Positions 26,009-36,984 of a DNA stretch of 64,000 nucleotides are shown here, in pieces; position 1 is the stretch's first letter, and each line of letters begins with the position of its first letter. The DNA is taken from assembly GCF_947493875.1 (NCBI RefSeq), contig NZ_CANLSU010000006.1:186001-250000 (forward strand). Reading direction: 5' to 3'. Position numbers and translations under genes: made by a program. The DNA is from an uncultured Marinococcus sp. GTDB taxonomy: Bacteria; Bacillota; Bacilli; Bacillales; Marinococcaceae. The notes under the pieces are model-generated. The model was not told the origin of the DNA. It was given only the letters and a program-made list of their open reading frames with translations, and did not search any database.

Positions 26009-26305
26009 ATGACAGAAACACTAGCCAGGCTTAATGCAACGTATACGGAACAGGTAATTGAGGATTTCCAGAAAAAACGGGTTCCTGTGGAAGTCCCTCT
26101 TTGTTTAAAAGAAGATCACATCGCCTACGGCCATGATCAAAAGATCTCGTATCCTCTCAAGGAAGTGCTCGACGTTTCCTACCGCTATGAACCTGGAAAA
26201 ATAGGGTTTCTTTATATTCATACGATCCAGGGCATCCGTACCTTTCAGATCAACTCAGACCCCGGTCGGTTTGTCGATCAGTTTCATCAGCTTGACCATT
26301 TATAG
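26009..26305 (+). CDS. Small soluble protein of unknown function, possibly PH-like fold
   Basis: A 98-residue protein with no membrane segment. The second half (YPLKEVLDVSYRYEPGK followed by GFLYIHTIQGIRTFQI and DPGRFVDQF) has the alternating strands and closing helix of short bacterial PH-like domains, but I do not recognise a family and assign no function. ATG 26009 lies seven bases after AAAGGAG; the adjacent in-frame ATG 26006 is only four bases away from it. The gene runs opposite to its neighbours and its stop is four bases from that of aspS with no terminator between, so the transcripts should overlap. Confidence 0.7.
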   Translation: MTETLARLNATYTEQVIEDFQKKRVPVEVPLCLKEDHIAYGHDQKISYPLKEVLDVSYRYEPGKIGFLYIHTIQGIRTFQINSDPGRFVDQFHQLDHL

Positions 26306-26309
26306 CTTT

Positions 26310-28097
26310 TTATTCGTCTTCATCCTCTTTTTCAAACACATCGAGCTTAAGATGCAGTTCATCAAGCTGTCTGCTGCTTACTTTCCCAGGCGCCTGCGTT
26401 AATGGATCGGTGGCACTCGCCGTTTTCGGGAAGGCGATCGTATCTCTCAGGTTATTTCTGCCTGCGAGGATCATCACGATCCGGTCAAGACCAAACGCGA
26501 TGCCGCCGTGTGGCGGTGCCCCGTAATCAAAGGCCTCCATAAGAAAATCGAACTGTTCCTTCGCCTCTTCCTTATTAAACCCAAGTGCTGTAAACATTCT
26601 TTCCTGAAGATCTTTTTCATAAATACGCTGCGATCCTCCGCCAATTTCATAGCCATTCAACACGAGGTCGTACGCCTCTGCTCTGATATCTTCCGGATTT
26701 GTTTCAAGCAGGTGGGCGTCTTCCTCCACCGGCCGTGTAAATGGGTGGTGCATCGCTACATACCGGTCATCGTCCTTGTTATACTCCATCAGCGGAAATT
26801 CTGTAACCCACAGGAAATTAAACGTGCTGCGGTCAATCATGTCGAGCTCTTTTCCGAATTTCAGGCGCAGGGCGCCAAGAGAATCCCAGACCACCTGATG
26901 GCTGTCTGCTCCAAAGAACAGCAGATCCTCTGCTTCTGCTCCCATCGCTTCGCGGAGCGCTGCTGTTTCCTCATCGTTTAAGAACTTCGCGACCGGACCT
27001 TTGAGTTCATTTTCCTCTACCTTCAGCCAGGCAAGCCCTTTCGCTCCGTAAGCAGCCACAAATTCTGCCAGATCGTCAATTTCCTTCCGCGACATCTGGT
27101 TAGCCACGCCTTTGACATTCAGTCCTTTAATGATGCCTCCTGAGGCCGCAGCGTTTTTGAATACTTTAAAATCACTGTCCTTTAAAACCTCGGTCAGCTC
27201 CACGAGCTCCATGCCAAATCTGGTTTCGGGCTTGTCGGAGCCGTAGCGGTTCATCGCTTCATAATACGTCATACGGGGGAACGGTGTTTCAATGTCGACC
27301 CCGCGCGTTTCCTTCAACAGCCCGGCCATCATTGTTTCCATCATGGAGAAGAGGCCCTCTGTGTCCAGAAAGGCCGTCTCAATGTCCACCTGGGTGAATT
27401 CCGGCTGCCGGTCGGCCCGCAGGTCCTCATCCCGGAAGCAGCGAACAATCTGGTAATAACGCTCAAATCCCGAAACCATCAGAAGCTGTTTAAACAGCTG
27501 CGGGGACTGCGGCAGAGCATAAAACTCCCCGGGATGAACCCGGCTTGGCACCAGATAGTCTCTCGCTCCTTCAGGCGTGCTTTTGGTGAGCATCGGCGTT
27601 TCCATATCGAAAAAGTCACGGTCATCGAGAAAACGGCGGATAAACTTCGTTGTCTGGTGACGGAGCTTGAACGTCTCCTGCATATCCGGGCGCCGGAGAT
27701 CAAGGTAGCGGTATCGGAGCCTTACGTCCTCAGATACATTAGTATCTGCTTCAATTTGAAACGGCAGCGGTTTTGAGGCATTCATAATTGAAAGCTTATC
27801 GACACGGACTTCCACCTTTCCGGTCGGAATTTTTTCATTGTACGTTTCTTCATCGCGCTGTACGACAATTCCTTCTACGTCAAGCACGTATTCGCTGCGA
27901 ACCCTTTCCGCTGCATTCAGTGCTTCCTGGGACTGTTCCGGAGTCGCTACAACCTGTACGATCCCTGAACGGTCCCTGAGATCAATAAAGACCACCTGGC
28001 CTAAATCCCGGCGGGTCTGGGCCCATCCCTTCAATCTTACTTTTTCGCCTATCAGCGCCTCCTGAATCTCTCCGCAATGATGCGTCCGTCCTATCAT
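26310..28097 (-). CDS. aspS: Aspartyl-tRNA synthetase
   Basis: A 595-residue bacterial-type class II enzyme. The OB-fold anticodon domain (about 1-105) starts [25 protein letters not shown]; class II motif 2 is [24 protein letters not shown] and motif 3 [14 protein letters not shown]. The bacterial GAD insertion lies at about 300-410. Its ATG overlaps the hisS stop by four bases, so the two synthetases form one T-box-controlled operon, the normal Bacillus arrangement. Confidence 0.97.
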   Translation of the reverse strand: MIGRTHHCGEIQEALIGEKVRLKGWAQTRRDLGQVVFIDLRDRSGIVQVVATPEQSQEALNAAERVRSEYVLDVEGIVVQRDEETYNEKIPTGKVEVRVDKLSIMNASKPLPFQIEADTNVSEDVRLRYRYLDLRRPDMQETFKLRHQTTKFIRRFLDDRDFFDMETPMLTKSTPEGARDYLVPSRVHPGEFYALPQSPQLFKQLLMVSGFERYYQIVRCFRDEDLRADRQPEFTQVDIETAFLDTEGLFSMMETMMAGLLKETRGVDIETPFPRMTYYEAMNRYGSDKPETRFGMELVELTEVLKDSDFKVFKNAAASGGIIKGLNVKGVANQMSRKEIDDLAEFVAAYGAKGLAWLKVEENELKGPVAKFLNDEETAALREAMGAEAEDLLFFGADSHQVVWDSLGALRLKFGKELDMIDRSTFNFLWVTEFPLMEYNKDDDRYVAMHHPFTRPVEEDAHLLETNPEDIRAEAYDLVLNGYEIGGGSQRIYEKDLQERMFTALGFNKEEAKEQFDFLMEAFDYGAPPHGGIAFGLDRIVMILAGRNNLRDTIAFPKTASATDPLTQAPGKVSSRQLDELHLKLDVFEKEDEDE

Positions 28098-29377
28098 TGT
28101 GCCTTCCTCCTTGTACGTTCCTGCATAGTAGTAATAAATGCCGACAGTGGCACTTCTTCCTGCTCGCCTGTCTCCATATTTTTAATGTTAACTGCTTCTG
28201 CTTCCAGCTCATCGTCACCGATAACGACGGTGAAGGTACTGTTTGTACGGTCTGCTGCTTTAAACTGGGCTTTTGTTTTACGGTCCATGTAATCCTTATC
28301 GGCTTTAACGCCTGCCCTCCGGAGCTCATGCACCAGGGAAACGGAGCGTTTTTTGGCTTCCTCCCCCATGGCAACAATATAGCAGTCCAGGTTTTTCTCT
28401 GCCGGAAGCTCAACGTTCTGAGTATTGAGTGCCATCAAAAGCCGCTCAATACTAAGCGCAAAGCCGATGCCAGGCGTGTCCGGGCCGCCAATATCCTCAA
28501 TCAGCCCATTGTAGCGGCCGCCGCCCATAAGCGTTGTAATCGCGCCAAAGCCTTCTCCTTCAATCATAATTTCGAAGGCGGTATGCGTATAATAATCCAG
28601 CCCGCGTACAAGATTCGCATCCACCTCGTAAGGGATGCCCATTTCATCAAGCATTGTTTTAACCTGGTTAAAATATCTGCTTGACTCTTCATTTAAGTGA
28701 TCCAGAATAGAAGGCGCATCCGCCATCAGCGGGTGGTCTTTATCCTTTTTGCAGTCGAGGATCCGAAGCGGGTTGGTGTGCAGGCGCTCCTGACAGTCAC
28801 TGCAGAACTCTCCGATACGGGGCTCAAAATGAGAGACAAGCGCCGCGCGGTGAGCTATCCGGCTCTCCTTGTCCCCGAGGCTGTTCACAACCAGCTTAAG
28901 GCCCTTGAGATTCATTTCTTCATAAAACTGCATGGCAAGTCCGATAACCTCTGCGTCAATCGCAGGATCTGCGCTCCCAATCGCTTCCACGCCGAATTGG
29001 ACAAACTGCCTCATGCGTCCGGACTGGGGGCGCTCATAGCGAAACATCGGTCCGGTGTAATACAGCTTCACCGGCTGACCGGCCCAGCCGTACATTTTGT
29101 TTTCCACATAGGAGCGCACGATGGATGCCGTATTTTCCGGACGGAGCGTGAGCTGCCTTCCGCCTTTGTCTTCGAACGTATACATTTCTTTTTGCACAAT
29201 ATCAGTGGAATCCCCCACTCCACGTGCAAACAGCTCGGTTTGTTCAAAAATAGGGGTTCTTATTTCACTGTAGTTGAACCGGCTGCAGATATCGTCTATT
29301 TTTTGTTCAATAAACTGCCACTTTTCCGATTCGCCCGGAAGTATATCCTGGGTACCTCTTGGAATTCGATAAGCCAT
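28094..29377 (-). CDS. hisS: Histidyl-tRNA synthetase
   Basis: A 427-residue class II synthetase. Motif 1 region [21 protein letters not shown], motif 2 [21 protein letters not shown], histidine-A motifs [14 protein letters not shown] and the C-terminal anticodon domain beginning DCYIVAMG are all intact. GGAGG lies eight bases before the ATG. Controlled by the T-box upstream. Confidence 0.97.
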   Translation of the reverse strand: MAYRIPRGTQDILPGESEKWQFIEQKIDDICSRFNYSEIRTPIFEQTELFARGVGDSTDIVQKEMYTFEDKGGRQLTLRPENTASIVRSYVENKMYGWAGQPVKLYYTGPMFRYERPQSGRMRQFVQFGVEAIGSADPAIDAEVIGLAMQFYEEMNLKGLKLVVNSLGDKESRIAHRAALVSHFEPRIGEFCSDCQERLHTNPLRILDCKKDKDHPLMADAPSILDHLNEESSRYFNQVKTMLDEMGIPYEVDANLVRGLDYYTHTAFEIMIEGEGFGAITTLMGGGRYNGLIEDIGGPDTPGIGFALSIERLLMALNTQNVELPAEKNLDCYIVAMGEEAKKRSVSLVHELRRAGVKADKDYMDRKTKAQFKAADRTNSTFTVVIGDDELEAEAVNIKNMETGEQEEVPLSAFITTMQERTRRKAQ

Positions 29378-29413
29378 GCTCGTTCCTCCCTTTATCTATT
29401 CAGTCATTCCACA

Positions 29414-29675
29414 TAAAAAAACCGTCCCTCATGAACCATGAGGGACGGTTGATCCGCGTTGCCACCCTAATTGAAACGACACTCGTTTCCACTTCATACC
29501 TGTAACGAAGGCGGACGTTTATTCCTACCAGCTGCCCGGCAGCATTCGAAATAAAACCTACAAAGTGTCTTTCAACAGGGGAGAAAGAGAAGGACTTCCA
29601 GCCTCGGGTCCTTCTTCTCTGGCAGTCTGCCGCGCTGTCTACTTTCTTTATCATCGGCTTTAGCTGTTCTTCTGT
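29414..29675 (-). promoter_or_regulatory. T-box riboswitch of hisS-aspS (tRNA-His)
   Basis: The minus strand has AGGGTGGCAACGCGG (29454-29468), the T-box sequence, followed by a terminator (29415-29450: ACCGTCCCTCATG/CATGAGGGACGGT stem, then T7). About 200 bases of structured leader precede it. CAC within GAAAGACACTTTG is a candidate His specifier. Uncharged tRNA should favour read-through into hisS-aspS. Confidence 0.9.
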
Positions 29676-29681
29676 AAAACA

Positions 29682-29710
29682 ATCTTACGAATCTTCCCGG
29701 GGATTGTCAA
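29682..29710 (-). promoter_or_regulatory. Sigma-A promoter of the hisS T-box leader
   Basis: Minus strand TTGACA, 17 bp, TAAGAT (5/6). It overlaps the last codons of dtd. Confidence 0.8.
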
Positions 29711-30165
29711 CCATTTCCCTGGCTTTTCGGGGAATCCAGTATGAGCGTCACCGGTCCGTCATTCGTAAGAGATATATCCATATCCGCACCAAACACTCCG
29801 GTTTCCACGTGAACGCTTTGTTCTGCAAGAAGTTCGTTAAACTGGAGGTAATACGCTTTGGCCTGCTCCGGCGGTGCCGCCTCCATAAAGTTCGGCCGGC
29901 GCCCTTTCTGCGTATTGCCGTAAAGCGTGAACTGAGGAATAGATAACACGCGGCCGCCCACATCGAGCACCGACCGGTTCATTTTCCCCGCTTCATCCTC
30001 AAACACGCGGAGATTGCTCACCTTCTCTGCCATCCATGCCAGGTCCTTTTCCGTATCTTCTCCGTGAATGCCTACAAAAAGCACCAGTCCTGAAGATATT
30101 TCTCCTGTTACTTCATCCCCGACGCGGCACGCCGCCTCCTTGCTTCTCTGCAGTACCACCTTCAC
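29707..30165 (-). CDS. dtd: D-aminoacyl-tRNA deacylase
   Basis: A 152-residue proofreading enzyme that removes D-amino acids (and glycine from tRNA-Ala) from mischarged tRNA. It opens [16 protein letters not shown] and ends with [11 protein letters not shown], matching the Gly-cisPro motif region. The other signature, normally SQFTLYG, reads PQFTLYG because the conserved Ser is Pro here. GTG 30165 is the start, nine bases after AAAGGG. It follows rel by 30 bases, probably on the same transcript. Confidence 0.92.
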   Translation of the reverse strand: MKVVLQRSKEAACRVGDEVTGEISSGLVLFVGIHGEDTEKDLAWMAEKVSNLRVFEDEAGKMNRSVLDVGGRVLSIPQFTLYGNTQKGRRPNFMEAAPPEQAKAYYLQFNELLAEQSVHVETGVFGADMDISLTNDGPVTLILDSPKSQGNG

Positions 30166-30195
30166 GCTGAACGACCCTTTCTCTTCTGCAAATCG

Positions 30196-32376
30196 TTAAT
30201 GCATCACCCGCCGCACGGAATAAATGTCAGGGAGCCCCTTAATTCTATCCACGACCCGGCGCAGATGATCAGTATTGCTGATATTTACGGTTACATGAAT
30301 AATAGCCATTTTGTTCTTATCTGCCTTGCCGCTGACAGCACTCATGTTGGTTTTCGTTTCAGTAACCGCCTGCAGCACAGCGTTTAAAAGCCCGCGCCGG
30401 TCATAGCCGGTCACTTCAATATCCACATTGTAGTTTTTCGATTTCTCAGCCGCGCCTTCCCATTCCACAGACAATAGACGCGGTTCCGAATCCTCGTTTT
30501 TAATATTTGGACAGTCACTCCGGTGCACGGATACGCCCCGGCCCTTCGTAATAAAGCCTACGATTTCATCACCAGGGACTGGGTTACAGCACCGGGACAA
30601 CCGTACGAGCAGGTTATCGACGCCTTTGACCCTCACTCCGGCTCCGGTTTTTCTCGTCGGCGTTGTCGGCTGTACGTCTTTGACAGCTTCAGCCACAGAC
30701 TTTTGCTCGGCGGCCTGTTCCTGCTCTTGGCGGGCCCGGTCGGTCAGCCTTGTGACAATCTGCTTCGGACTGACGCCGTTATACCCCACTGCTGCAAACA
30801 TATCTTCATCATTGGAAAAGCTGAATTTGTCGGCTGTTTCCTGACGGTTTTCTTCGTTTAATATCTCTTTTGGCTCGTAGTTTTGCGCCCGCAGCTCACG
30901 CTCCACCATTTCACGGCCTTTTTGAATATTTTCTTCACGACGTTCCTTTTTGAAGAACTGCTTAATTTTGTTTTTGGCATGAGAGCTTTTCGTCAGCTTC
31001 AGCCAATCCTGGCTTGGACCGTAGGAATGCTTGGATGTAAGCATTTCTACAATATCGCCGGTGGTCAGCTCATGGTCAAGCGGCACCATTTTACCATTTA
31101 CCTTTGCCCCAATCGAGCGGTTGCCGATCTCCGTATGAATCCGATAGGCAAAATCAATCGGCACTGAGCCCCGCGGGAGCTCGATAACATCGCCCTTTGG
31201 CGTAAACACAAACACCATATCGGAAAATAAGTCGATCTTGAGCGATTCCATAAACTCCTGGGCATCCGGCGTATCGTCCTGCCATTCCAGAATCTCCCGG
31301 AACCAGGTGAGCTTATCTTCAAGGGACTGTTTGTTCTGTGCGTCCTTGCCTTCCTTATAGGCCCAGTGGGCTGCCACACCAAATTCAGCGATACGGTGCA
31401 TTTCCCTCGAGCGGATCTGTACCTCAAGAGGCTCTCCGTTCGGTCCGATGACGGTCGTATGAAGAGACTGGTACATATTCGCCTTCGGCATGGCGATATA
31501 GTCCTTGAACCGGCCCGGCATCGGCTTCCAGCAGGTGTGAATGATTCCAAGAACAGCGTAGCAGTCCTTAATGCTGTCAACTATAATACGTACGGCCAGC
31601 AGGTCATAAATTTCATTAAACTGCTTTTTATCCTTCACCATTTTTCGGTAAATGCTGTAAATATGCTTCGGCCGCCCGTACATTTCGGCATTGATTTTCA
31701 AATCATTCACGTTTTCCTGAATGTTATCAATCACCTGGTCGATATATTCTTCCCGTTCGGCGCGCTTTTGTTTCATCAAATTCACGATACGATAATACTG
31801 CTGGGGCTCGAGGTAACGGAGCGCCGTGTCCTCAAGCTCCCATTTGATTGTGGAAATACCTAATCGATGAGCAAGCGGGGCAAAAATTTCCAGTGTTTCA
31901 TTAGAAATGCGGCGCTGTTTCTCCGGTGGAAGATGCTTCAGGGTCCGCATGTTGTGCAGGCGGTCTGCAAGCTTTATCAGGATCACCCGGATATCCTTGG
32001 CCATTGCGACCACCATCTTGCGGTGGTTTTCCGCCTGCTGCTGTTCCTTTGATTTGTATTTAATCTTTTTCAGCTTCGTGACACCGTCTACAAGCATAGC
32101 CACTTCGCTGTTAAATTCCCGTTCGAGGTCTTCGACGGTCACTTCTGTGTCTTCTACCACATCATGCATAAAAGCAGCCGCGATCGTATCAGGATCCAAC
32201 TGCAGTTCTATGAGAATACCGGCTACCTGAATAGGGTGCAGGATGTAAGGCTCGCCTGACTTCCGGTATTGCTCCTGATGGGCTTTTTCTGCATAATGAT
32301 AAGCTTTATCCAAAAAAGCGACATTCGCTTCGGATAAATAAACGCCCGCTTTTTCCATTACTTCATCAATCGTCAT
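30196..32376 (-). CDS. rel: Bifunctional (p)ppGpp synthetase/hydrolase Rel
   Basis: A 726-residue long RSH protein. The N-terminal HD hydrolase has His47 and His71-Asp72 (HDVVED) and [12 protein letters not shown]. The synthetase follows (about 200-350) with [14 protein letters not shown] and [18 protein letters not shown]. Then come the TGS domain (about 390-450, with [15 protein letters not shown] and HTEIG), the conserved [15 protein letters not shown] zinc-finger-like element and a C-terminal ACT domain. Both active sites look intact, so it should make and break ppGpp in the stringent response. GGGTG precedes the ATG by six bases. Confidence 0.97.
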   Translation of the reverse strand: MTIDEVMEKAGVYLSEANVAFLDKAYHYAEKAHQEQYRKSGEPYILHPIQVAGILIELQLDPDTIAAAFMHDVVEDTEVTVEDLEREFNSEVAMLVDGVTKLKKIKYKSKEQQQAENHRKMVVAMAKDIRVILIKLADRLHNMRTLKHLPPEKQRRISNETLEIFAPLAHRLGISTIKWELEDTALRYLEPQQYYRIVNLMKQKRAEREEYIDQVIDNIQENVNDLKINAEMYGRPKHIYSIYRKMVKDKKQFNEIYDLLAVRIIVDSIKDCYAVLGIIHTCWKPMPGRFKDYIAMPKANMYQSLHTTVIGPNGEPLEVQIRSREMHRIAEFGVAAHWAYKEGKDAQNKQSLEDKLTWFREILEWQDDTPDAQEFMESLKIDLFSDMVFVFTPKGDVIELPRGSVPIDFAYRIHTEIGNRSIGAKVNGKMVPLDHELTTGDIVEMLTSKHSYGPSQDWLKLTKSSHAKNKIKQFFKKERREENIQKGREMVERELRAQNYEPKEILNEENRQETADKFSFSNDEDMFAAVGYNGVSPKQIVTRLTDRARQEQEQAAEQKSVAEAVKDVQPTTPTRKTGAGVRVKGVDNLLVRLSRCCNPVPGDEIVGFITKGRGVSVHRSDCPNIKNEDSEPRLLSVEWEGAAEKSKNYNVDIEVTGYDRRGLLNAVLQAVTETKTNMSAVSGKADKNKMAIIHVTVNISNTDHLRRVVDRIKGLPDIYSVRRVMH

Positions 32377-32529
32377 GGAATCACCCTTATTCGCCTTTCC
32401 ACCTTATAATAGATACACGGTATATCTACCGGACATAAATATCTGAATATGAAGAAATATAACGCTAATTGGCTCTAATTTCAAGCCTCAAGCCTTTTTT
32501 TCGCCGCTGGCTTCTCCAGGTATAATAAT

Positions 32530-32562
32530 AACCCCCGAACCACTGGTTGGCAGGGGGCTTAA
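32530..32562 (-). terminator. Possible terminator of apt
   Basis: On the minus strand CCCCC and AACC pair with GGTT and GGGGG as an imperfect hairpin, followed by TTATTATTA rather than a true T-run. Confidence 0.4.
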
Positions 32563-32576
32563 GACAAATATCCGTA

Positions 32577-33098
32577 TTAATCAAACGTGACTAAAGAATA
32601 GACATTATAGTCATTCAGTTCTTTGTTGTTTCTTGCATCCAGATAGGAAAGCTCGATGAAGAATGCGAGGCCTGCCACAACTCCACCCAGCTTTTCCACC
32701 AGCTGCACAGTAGCTCTTACAGTACCGCCAGTAGCAAGCAGATCATCAGTGATAAGCACCCGCTGGCCGGGTTTAATGGCATCCGTATGAATCGACAGGC
32801 TTGCCTCCCCGTATTCCAGGCCGTAATCCTCCGTAATGGTTTCCCGCGGCAGCTTGCCTTCTTTTCGGATCGGTACAAATGCTTTTTCCATTGCATAAGC
32901 AACCGGGCATCCAACTACAAATCCTCTCGCTTCCGGGCCGACAATCACATCAATATCGTGCTTTCCGGCAAATTCGATCATGCTGTCAATGGCCTGCCGG
33001 TACACAGGACCGTTCTGCATAAGAGTTGTAATATCCTTAAATCGGATGCCCTTTTCAGGAAAATCCTCGATCACTGTTATGTAATCTTTAAAGTCCAT
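32577..33098 (-). CDS. apt: Adenine phosphoribosyltransferase
   Basis: A 173-residue purine salvage enzyme making AMP from adenine and PRPP. The PRPP-binding motif is [16 protein letters not shown], and [17 protein letters not shown] carries the substrate loop. Its start overlaps the recJ stop by 11 bases, giving the recJ-apt pair that precedes rel in B. subtilis. Confidence 0.97.
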   Translation of the reverse strand: MDFKDYITVIEDFPEKGIRFKDITTLMQNGPVYRQAIDSMIEFAGKHDIDVIVGPEARGFVVGCPVAYAMEKAFVPIRKEGKLPRETITEDYGLEYGEASLSIHTDAIKPGQRVLITDDLLATGGTVRATVQLVEKLGGVVAGLAFFIELSYLDARNNKELNDYNVYSLVTFD

Positions 33099-35451
33099 GG
33101 TTTACCTTCTTCCTTACATCTAATATAGTTTCGTCCTTCTCCGGCAGCCAGGAAAGGATCCGTTTTTTTAATTGCGGAAACGGAGTAAACATCAGTTCCT
33201 GCTCGACATTTCTAGCCTCCATTTTTTCCTGGTAGGAGGAGGAGTCAGTTAAATCCTTTTTCGCTGGCTTTTCTTCTGCCGTGACAACTGCATCTTCCAT
33301 TTTAACAAAACCTAATTCAAAAAACACTTGGCTCATGAAAAACAAATCTTCCGTTTTCCACTGTTTATGCTCGGCCAGCTTCCTGCCCTGACTGTTCAGG
33401 TCAAACGAACTACGCTTTTTCAGGAAAGCGTAATACCATTTGAACTGCTCTCTTGAAGGCATCGAATGAAAATATGCTTTTTCTCTTCCATGAAAGTATA
33501 CATAAACATTCGCCGCCTGTGGGAACTCCGCAAGCGCCTGCTTGAGCATATCAAGCGAAGCCGGCATATCTGCTATCACTACATTGGACGCGTGGTGCAG
33601 GCGGCCTTTTATATCGGTTCCGTTAAGAATGGCTGCGTGCCCGGCAGATGCCGCCAGCTCTTTTTGCTGCTCTTCTGTAAAAGCCAGCACCGCTGTATCT
33701 GTATTGTCCGTAAACGTCACCTGTTTTTCTTTTCTGCGGTCAAATACTTGAATCTGCTCCACCTTCGCGTCTCTTAAAAATAACTGCGGCTTACGGAAAC
33801 CGTTCCATTCATTGATGCTCAGTTCCCCAACGACGGAAACCTCTTCATTTTCTGTCAGGCTTTTCGATAAATATCCGAGATGAAAGCCGACACAATCAAG
33901 TTTTTTTCCACCGGCAGCGAGTGCCATCTTCAAGTGATTTTTCGATGCTCCTATCGTTTTCACGGATTCGAGAACCGTTTTTTCAATCCGGAAAACCGGC
34001 TTTGGATTACCGACACCAAACGGCGCAAGATTCCGCAGGTCTTCGACCGCCTCAATTGTAATGTCATTTACCGAAACATGCACGTCAATATGTGTCGCCG
34101 GAACCATCAGTTCACTGCTCAGCGTTTCTTTCGCCTGGCCTACCATGCGGGTTCTCAGGGTATCGATATCTGCAGGGTCCAACGACATGCCAGCCGCCAT
34201 TGGGTGGCCCCCGAATTTTTGGAGCACGTCACGGTTTTTCGAAAGCTCCTGGAACATATCGAAGCCTTCGATGCTTCTTGCCGAGCCCTTGGCTTCCCCG
34301 CTTGCTGCATCAATGCTCATAACGATCACCGGTCGGTAATACCGTTCCACCAGACGGCTGGCCACGATGCCAATAACACCGGCGTTCCATCCTTTTCCTG
34401 CAACAATGATAAATGGATTGTCCTCCACGGGAAAATTAGTTTCTACTTCCTCCACCGCTTCCTTGGTCATGCTCTCAACAAGCGTTTTGCGTTCATTGTT
34501 CAGGTCATCGATCATTTCCGCCCACGATTCTGCTTCGTCAAGCGTAGCTGCAGTCAGAAGATGCACAGCGGGATCCGCTTCCTCCATGCGACCCGCTGCA
34601 TTCAAACGCGGCCCCATTGCAAAGCCGACATGGTCTTCCTCCAGCTGCTCCCCTTCAATACTGCATATTCGTTTTAACGCCTGGACACCTGGGAGTTTAC
34701 TGTTCGTTAAAAGATCGAGTCCCCGCTGCACAAACAGCCGATTTTCCTCCACGAGAGGTACAAGGTCACTGATCGTGCCAAGCGTGACAATATCGAGCCA
34801 GTGAACAGGCTCCTCGGTAAGAAGAGCATGTGCTAATTTATAGGCGACTCCGACACCGGCGAGCTCCTTAAACGGGTACGTGCAACCCGGTTTCTTCGGA
34901 TTAATGATCGCATATGCAGGCGGCAGCTCCGGAGGCGGCTCGTGGTGGTCGGTAATAATAACATCCATGCCTAAATCATTGGCGGTCTGAATTTCATTAA
35001 CTGCTGCAATGCCCGTGTCGACGGTTATAATGAGTGAAGCTCCTTCATCATGTGCCGATTGAAAAGCCGGCACATTCGGTCCGTACCCTTCCGTAAAACG
35101 GTTCGGAATGTACCAGCCAAATGAAGCACCAAGCTCGGTTAAGAGCCGGATCATAATAGTTGTACTCGACACTCCGTCCGCATCGTAATCTCCAAATACG
35201 AGTATTCGTTCTTTATTTTCAACTGCCTGCTGAATACGCCGGACAGCTTTTTCCATTCCATCAAGCAAATACGGGTTATGTACAATAGACCAGTCATTAT
35301 GAATCATCTGCCGAACTTTCTCTGCTGTTTCAAACCCTCTTGCAGCGAGCAGCCGCGCAGATATAACACTTACATTCAATTCATTTTTAAGCTGTTCTGC
35401 AAGACGTTCGTCCACTTCGGGCTGGTGCCATCTTGTTCGTGACTGCAGCAT
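33088..35451 (-). CDS. recJ: Single-stranded-DNA-specific exonuclease RecJ
   Basis: A 787-residue DHH/DHHA1 5'-3' exonuclease. Metal-binding motifs are [23 protein letters not shown] and IITDHHEPP, with the DHHA1 part carrying [16 protein letters not shown] and [10 protein letters not shown]; an OB domain and a Bacillus-type C-terminal extension follow. It works in recombination, mismatch and base excision repair. GAGGAAAAG precedes the ATG. Confidence 0.96.
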   Translation of the reverse strand: MLQSRTRWHQPEVDERLAEQLKNELNVSVISARLLAARGFETAEKVRQMIHNDWSIVHNPYLLDGMEKAVRRIQQAVENKERILVFGDYDADGVSSTTIMIRLLTELGASFGWYIPNRFTEGYGPNVPAFQSAHDEGASLIITVDTGIAAVNEIQTANDLGMDVIITDHHEPPPELPPAYAIINPKKPGCTYPFKELAGVGVAYKLAHALLTEEPVHWLDIVTLGTISDLVPLVEENRLFVQRGLDLLTNSKLPGVQALKRICSIEGEQLEEDHVGFAMGPRLNAAGRMEEADPAVHLLTAATLDEAESWAEMIDDLNNERKTLVESMTKEAVEEVETNFPVEDNPFIIVAGKGWNAGVIGIVASRLVERYYRPVIVMSIDAASGEAKGSARSIEGFDMFQELSKNRDVLQKFGGHPMAAGMSLDPADIDTLRTRMVGQAKETLSSELMVPATHIDVHVSVNDITIEAVEDLRNLAPFGVGNPKPVFRIEKTVLESVKTIGASKNHLKMALAAGGKKLDCVGFHLGYLSKSLTENEEVSVVGELSINEWNGFRKPQLFLRDAKVEQIQVFDRRKEKQVTFTDNTDTAVLAFTEEQQKELAASAGHAAILNGTDIKGRLHHASNVVIADMPASLDMLKQALAEFPQAANVYVYFHGREKAYFHSMPSREQFKWYYAFLKKRSSFDLNSQGRKLAEHKQWKTEDLFFMSQVFFELGFVKMEDAVVTAEEKPAKKDLTDSSSYQEKMEARNVEQELMFTPFPQLKKRILSWLPEKDETILDVRKKVNHGL

Positions 35452-35571
35452 ATCTCTTTTCCTCTTTTCTTGCTTTAGCGTTTCAAATGATCCTTGTCTG
35501 CACTCACTATTGTATCGAAAATACTTACGGGATAAAAGCTATTTTATCTGTATGCAGCCTCACAAAAAAGC

Positions 35572-35600
35572 TTCTCTTCCCTCCAACGGGAAAAGAAGCA
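35572..35600 (-). terminator. Terminator of the LapA-domain gene
   Basis: GCTTCT and AGAAGC close a hairpin with CCC/GGG inside; T6 follows on the minus strand. Confidence 0.8.
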
Positions 35601-35613
35601 AAAATTACTGAAT

Positions 35614-35934
35614 TTATGATGAACGGCTGGATTTTCCTTTATCGCTATCTTCATGCGTCGTGCCGGTTGTTCTGGAACCGACAGAGGCGCTGTGCTCGTC
35701 CGAGGCTTTCCGGAGACGGCGCACTTCTGCTTTCAGTTTATAGATACGGAACATGCTGAGAAATCCTGCCACCATCGCTCCAAGTAGTACAGAAACCAAA
35801 ATTACGATAATAAGCGGCCATTCTCCAGTGCCAAACAACAAATTCACTTCTACACTATTTACATTAATCACGGCAAAAACAGCGATAATAAGTGCTAAAA
35901 TGAGTCCCATGATTAAACCTGTTTGTGCTTTCAT
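35614..35934 (-). CDS. LapA/DUF1049 domain membrane protein (YrvD-like)
   Basis: A 106-residue protein with two membrane helices (about 6-28 and 40-63) separated by NSVEVNLLFGTGEWPL, the usual LapA-domain turn, and a hydrophilic Ser/Thr-rich tail after a short basic coiled segment (KLKAEVRRLRKASDE). In E. coli LapA-LapB helps lipopolysaccharide assembly; in Gram-positive bacteria the role is unknown. AAAGGAG lies seven bases upstream of the ATG. In B. subtilis yrvD also lies beside recJ. Confidence 0.85.
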   Translation of the reverse strand: MKAQTGLIMGLILALIIAVFAVINVNSVEVNLLFGTGEWPLIIVILVSVLLGAMVAGFLSMFRIYKLKAEVRRLRKASDEHSASVGSRTTGTTHEDSDKGKSSRSS

Positions 35935-35999
35935 CCTTTCACTCCTTTCACAGTCTGTGTTCTACTTTATTATACCCGTATAATTGCAAAAATAACCAT

Positions 36000-36031
36000 A
36001 AAAAGCCTCCCTTTCAGAAGGGAGGCTTTCA
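36000..36031 (-). terminator. Terminator of secD-secF
   Basis: AAAGCCTCCCTT pairs with AAGGGAGGCTTT around a four-base loop, with TTTTTATGG beyond on the minus strand. It starts two bases after secF. Confidence 0.85.
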
Positions 36032-36033
36032 TT

Positions 36034-36984
36034 TCAGGATTCCGGCTCTTCTTCAGCCGGCGCCTTTTCACGGTCCCGTTTAATTTTTTTCCAGTTCCAG
36101 ATCATCCACAGCTGGGCAGCCAGGAAAATGGAGGAATACGTACCAGCGACCAGGCCGACAAGCAGGGCCAGAGAAAAAGACCGTATGCCTTCGCCGCCGA
36201 AAATAAACAGGGCTGCAGCCGCGAACACTACTGTCAGCACAGTATTGATGGAACGCGTGAGCGTCTGGTTCAGGCTGACGTCCACTACTTCTGCGAGGTC
36301 TTCAAACGATTCAATCTCTTCTGTCTGAGGCATGTTTTCTCTGATACGGTCAAACGTTACAATCGTATCGTTAATGGAATACCCTACAATCGTCAGAACC
36401 GCCGCAATAAACGGCACGTTCACTTCCACCTGCAGCAGGCTGAAAAAGCCAATAATGAAAAATGCATCATGGAGCAGGGCAATAATTGAAGCCACTCCGT
36501 ATAAAAACTGAAAGCGGATCGTGATATAAATTATCAGTCCGACCGATGCAATCAGCACAGATATAAATGCGTTCTGCGCCAGCTCCTGGCCGACCTGCGG
36601 GGAGACAGTACTTGTATTTGGAATACTTCCGTATTCTTCTTCAAAATACGTCTGCACCGCAGCTATTTCCTCCTGGGAAAGCTCCCCGATAAACCGTGCG
36701 GAAGCAATTGTATTATTTTCTCCACCAAGCGTAATATCATCTGGCTCCAAATCCGCTTCCACTGCTTCAAAATCCGAGCGCACCTGCTCCTCGGTCAGCG
36801 GCTCGTCCGCTGAAACCTCTACTCTTGAGCCGCTTTGAAAATCGATGCCCAGGTTCAAACCGATCGTTGACAAAAGGATGCCTCCGGCAAGAATATATGC
36901 GAGAGTAATCAGGAAAAAGACATTCCGGAATTTGACGAAAGGAATCACCCGTTTTAAGATCTTCCTGCTGTTATTAAGGTTCAT
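36034..36984 (-). CDS. secF: Protein translocase subunit SecF
   Basis: A 316-residue membrane protein with six helices, a large first external loop and the RND signatures GLNLGIDFQSGSRVEV, IALLHDAFFIIGFFSLLQ and VGYSINDTIVTFDRIREN. With SecD it uses the proton gradient to pull proteins out of SecYEG. ATG 36984 is chosen: AAAGGAG lies ten bases upstream, whereas GTG 36993 is only one base away from it. The start lies inside the secD end (11-base overlap). B. subtilis has a single fused SecDF, so the split is notable. Confidence 0.95.
   Translation of the reverse strand: MNLNNSRKILKRVIPFVKFRNVFFLITLAYILAGGILLSTIGLNLGIDFQSGSRVEVSADEPLTEEQVRSDFEAVEADLEPDDITLGGENNTIASARFIGELSQEEIAAVQTYFEEEYGSIPNTSTVSPQVGQELAQNAFISVLIASVGLIIYITIRFQFLYGVASIIALLHDAFFIIGFFSLLQVEVNVPFIAAVLTIVGYSINDTIVTFDRIRENMPQTEEIESFEDLAEVVDVSLNQTLTRSINTVLTVVFAAAALFIFGGEGIRSFSLALLVGLVAGTYSSIFLAAQLWMIWNWKKIKRDREKAPAEEEPES

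Noticed and set aside
28697-29416. 239-codon plus-strand frame opposite hisS
   Set aside because: Antisense to conserved hisS motifs and it runs out towards the T-box terminator; no RBS.
33880-34677. 265-codon plus-strand frame opposite recJ
   Set aside because: Antisense shadow of conserved DHH/DHHA1 coding sequence.
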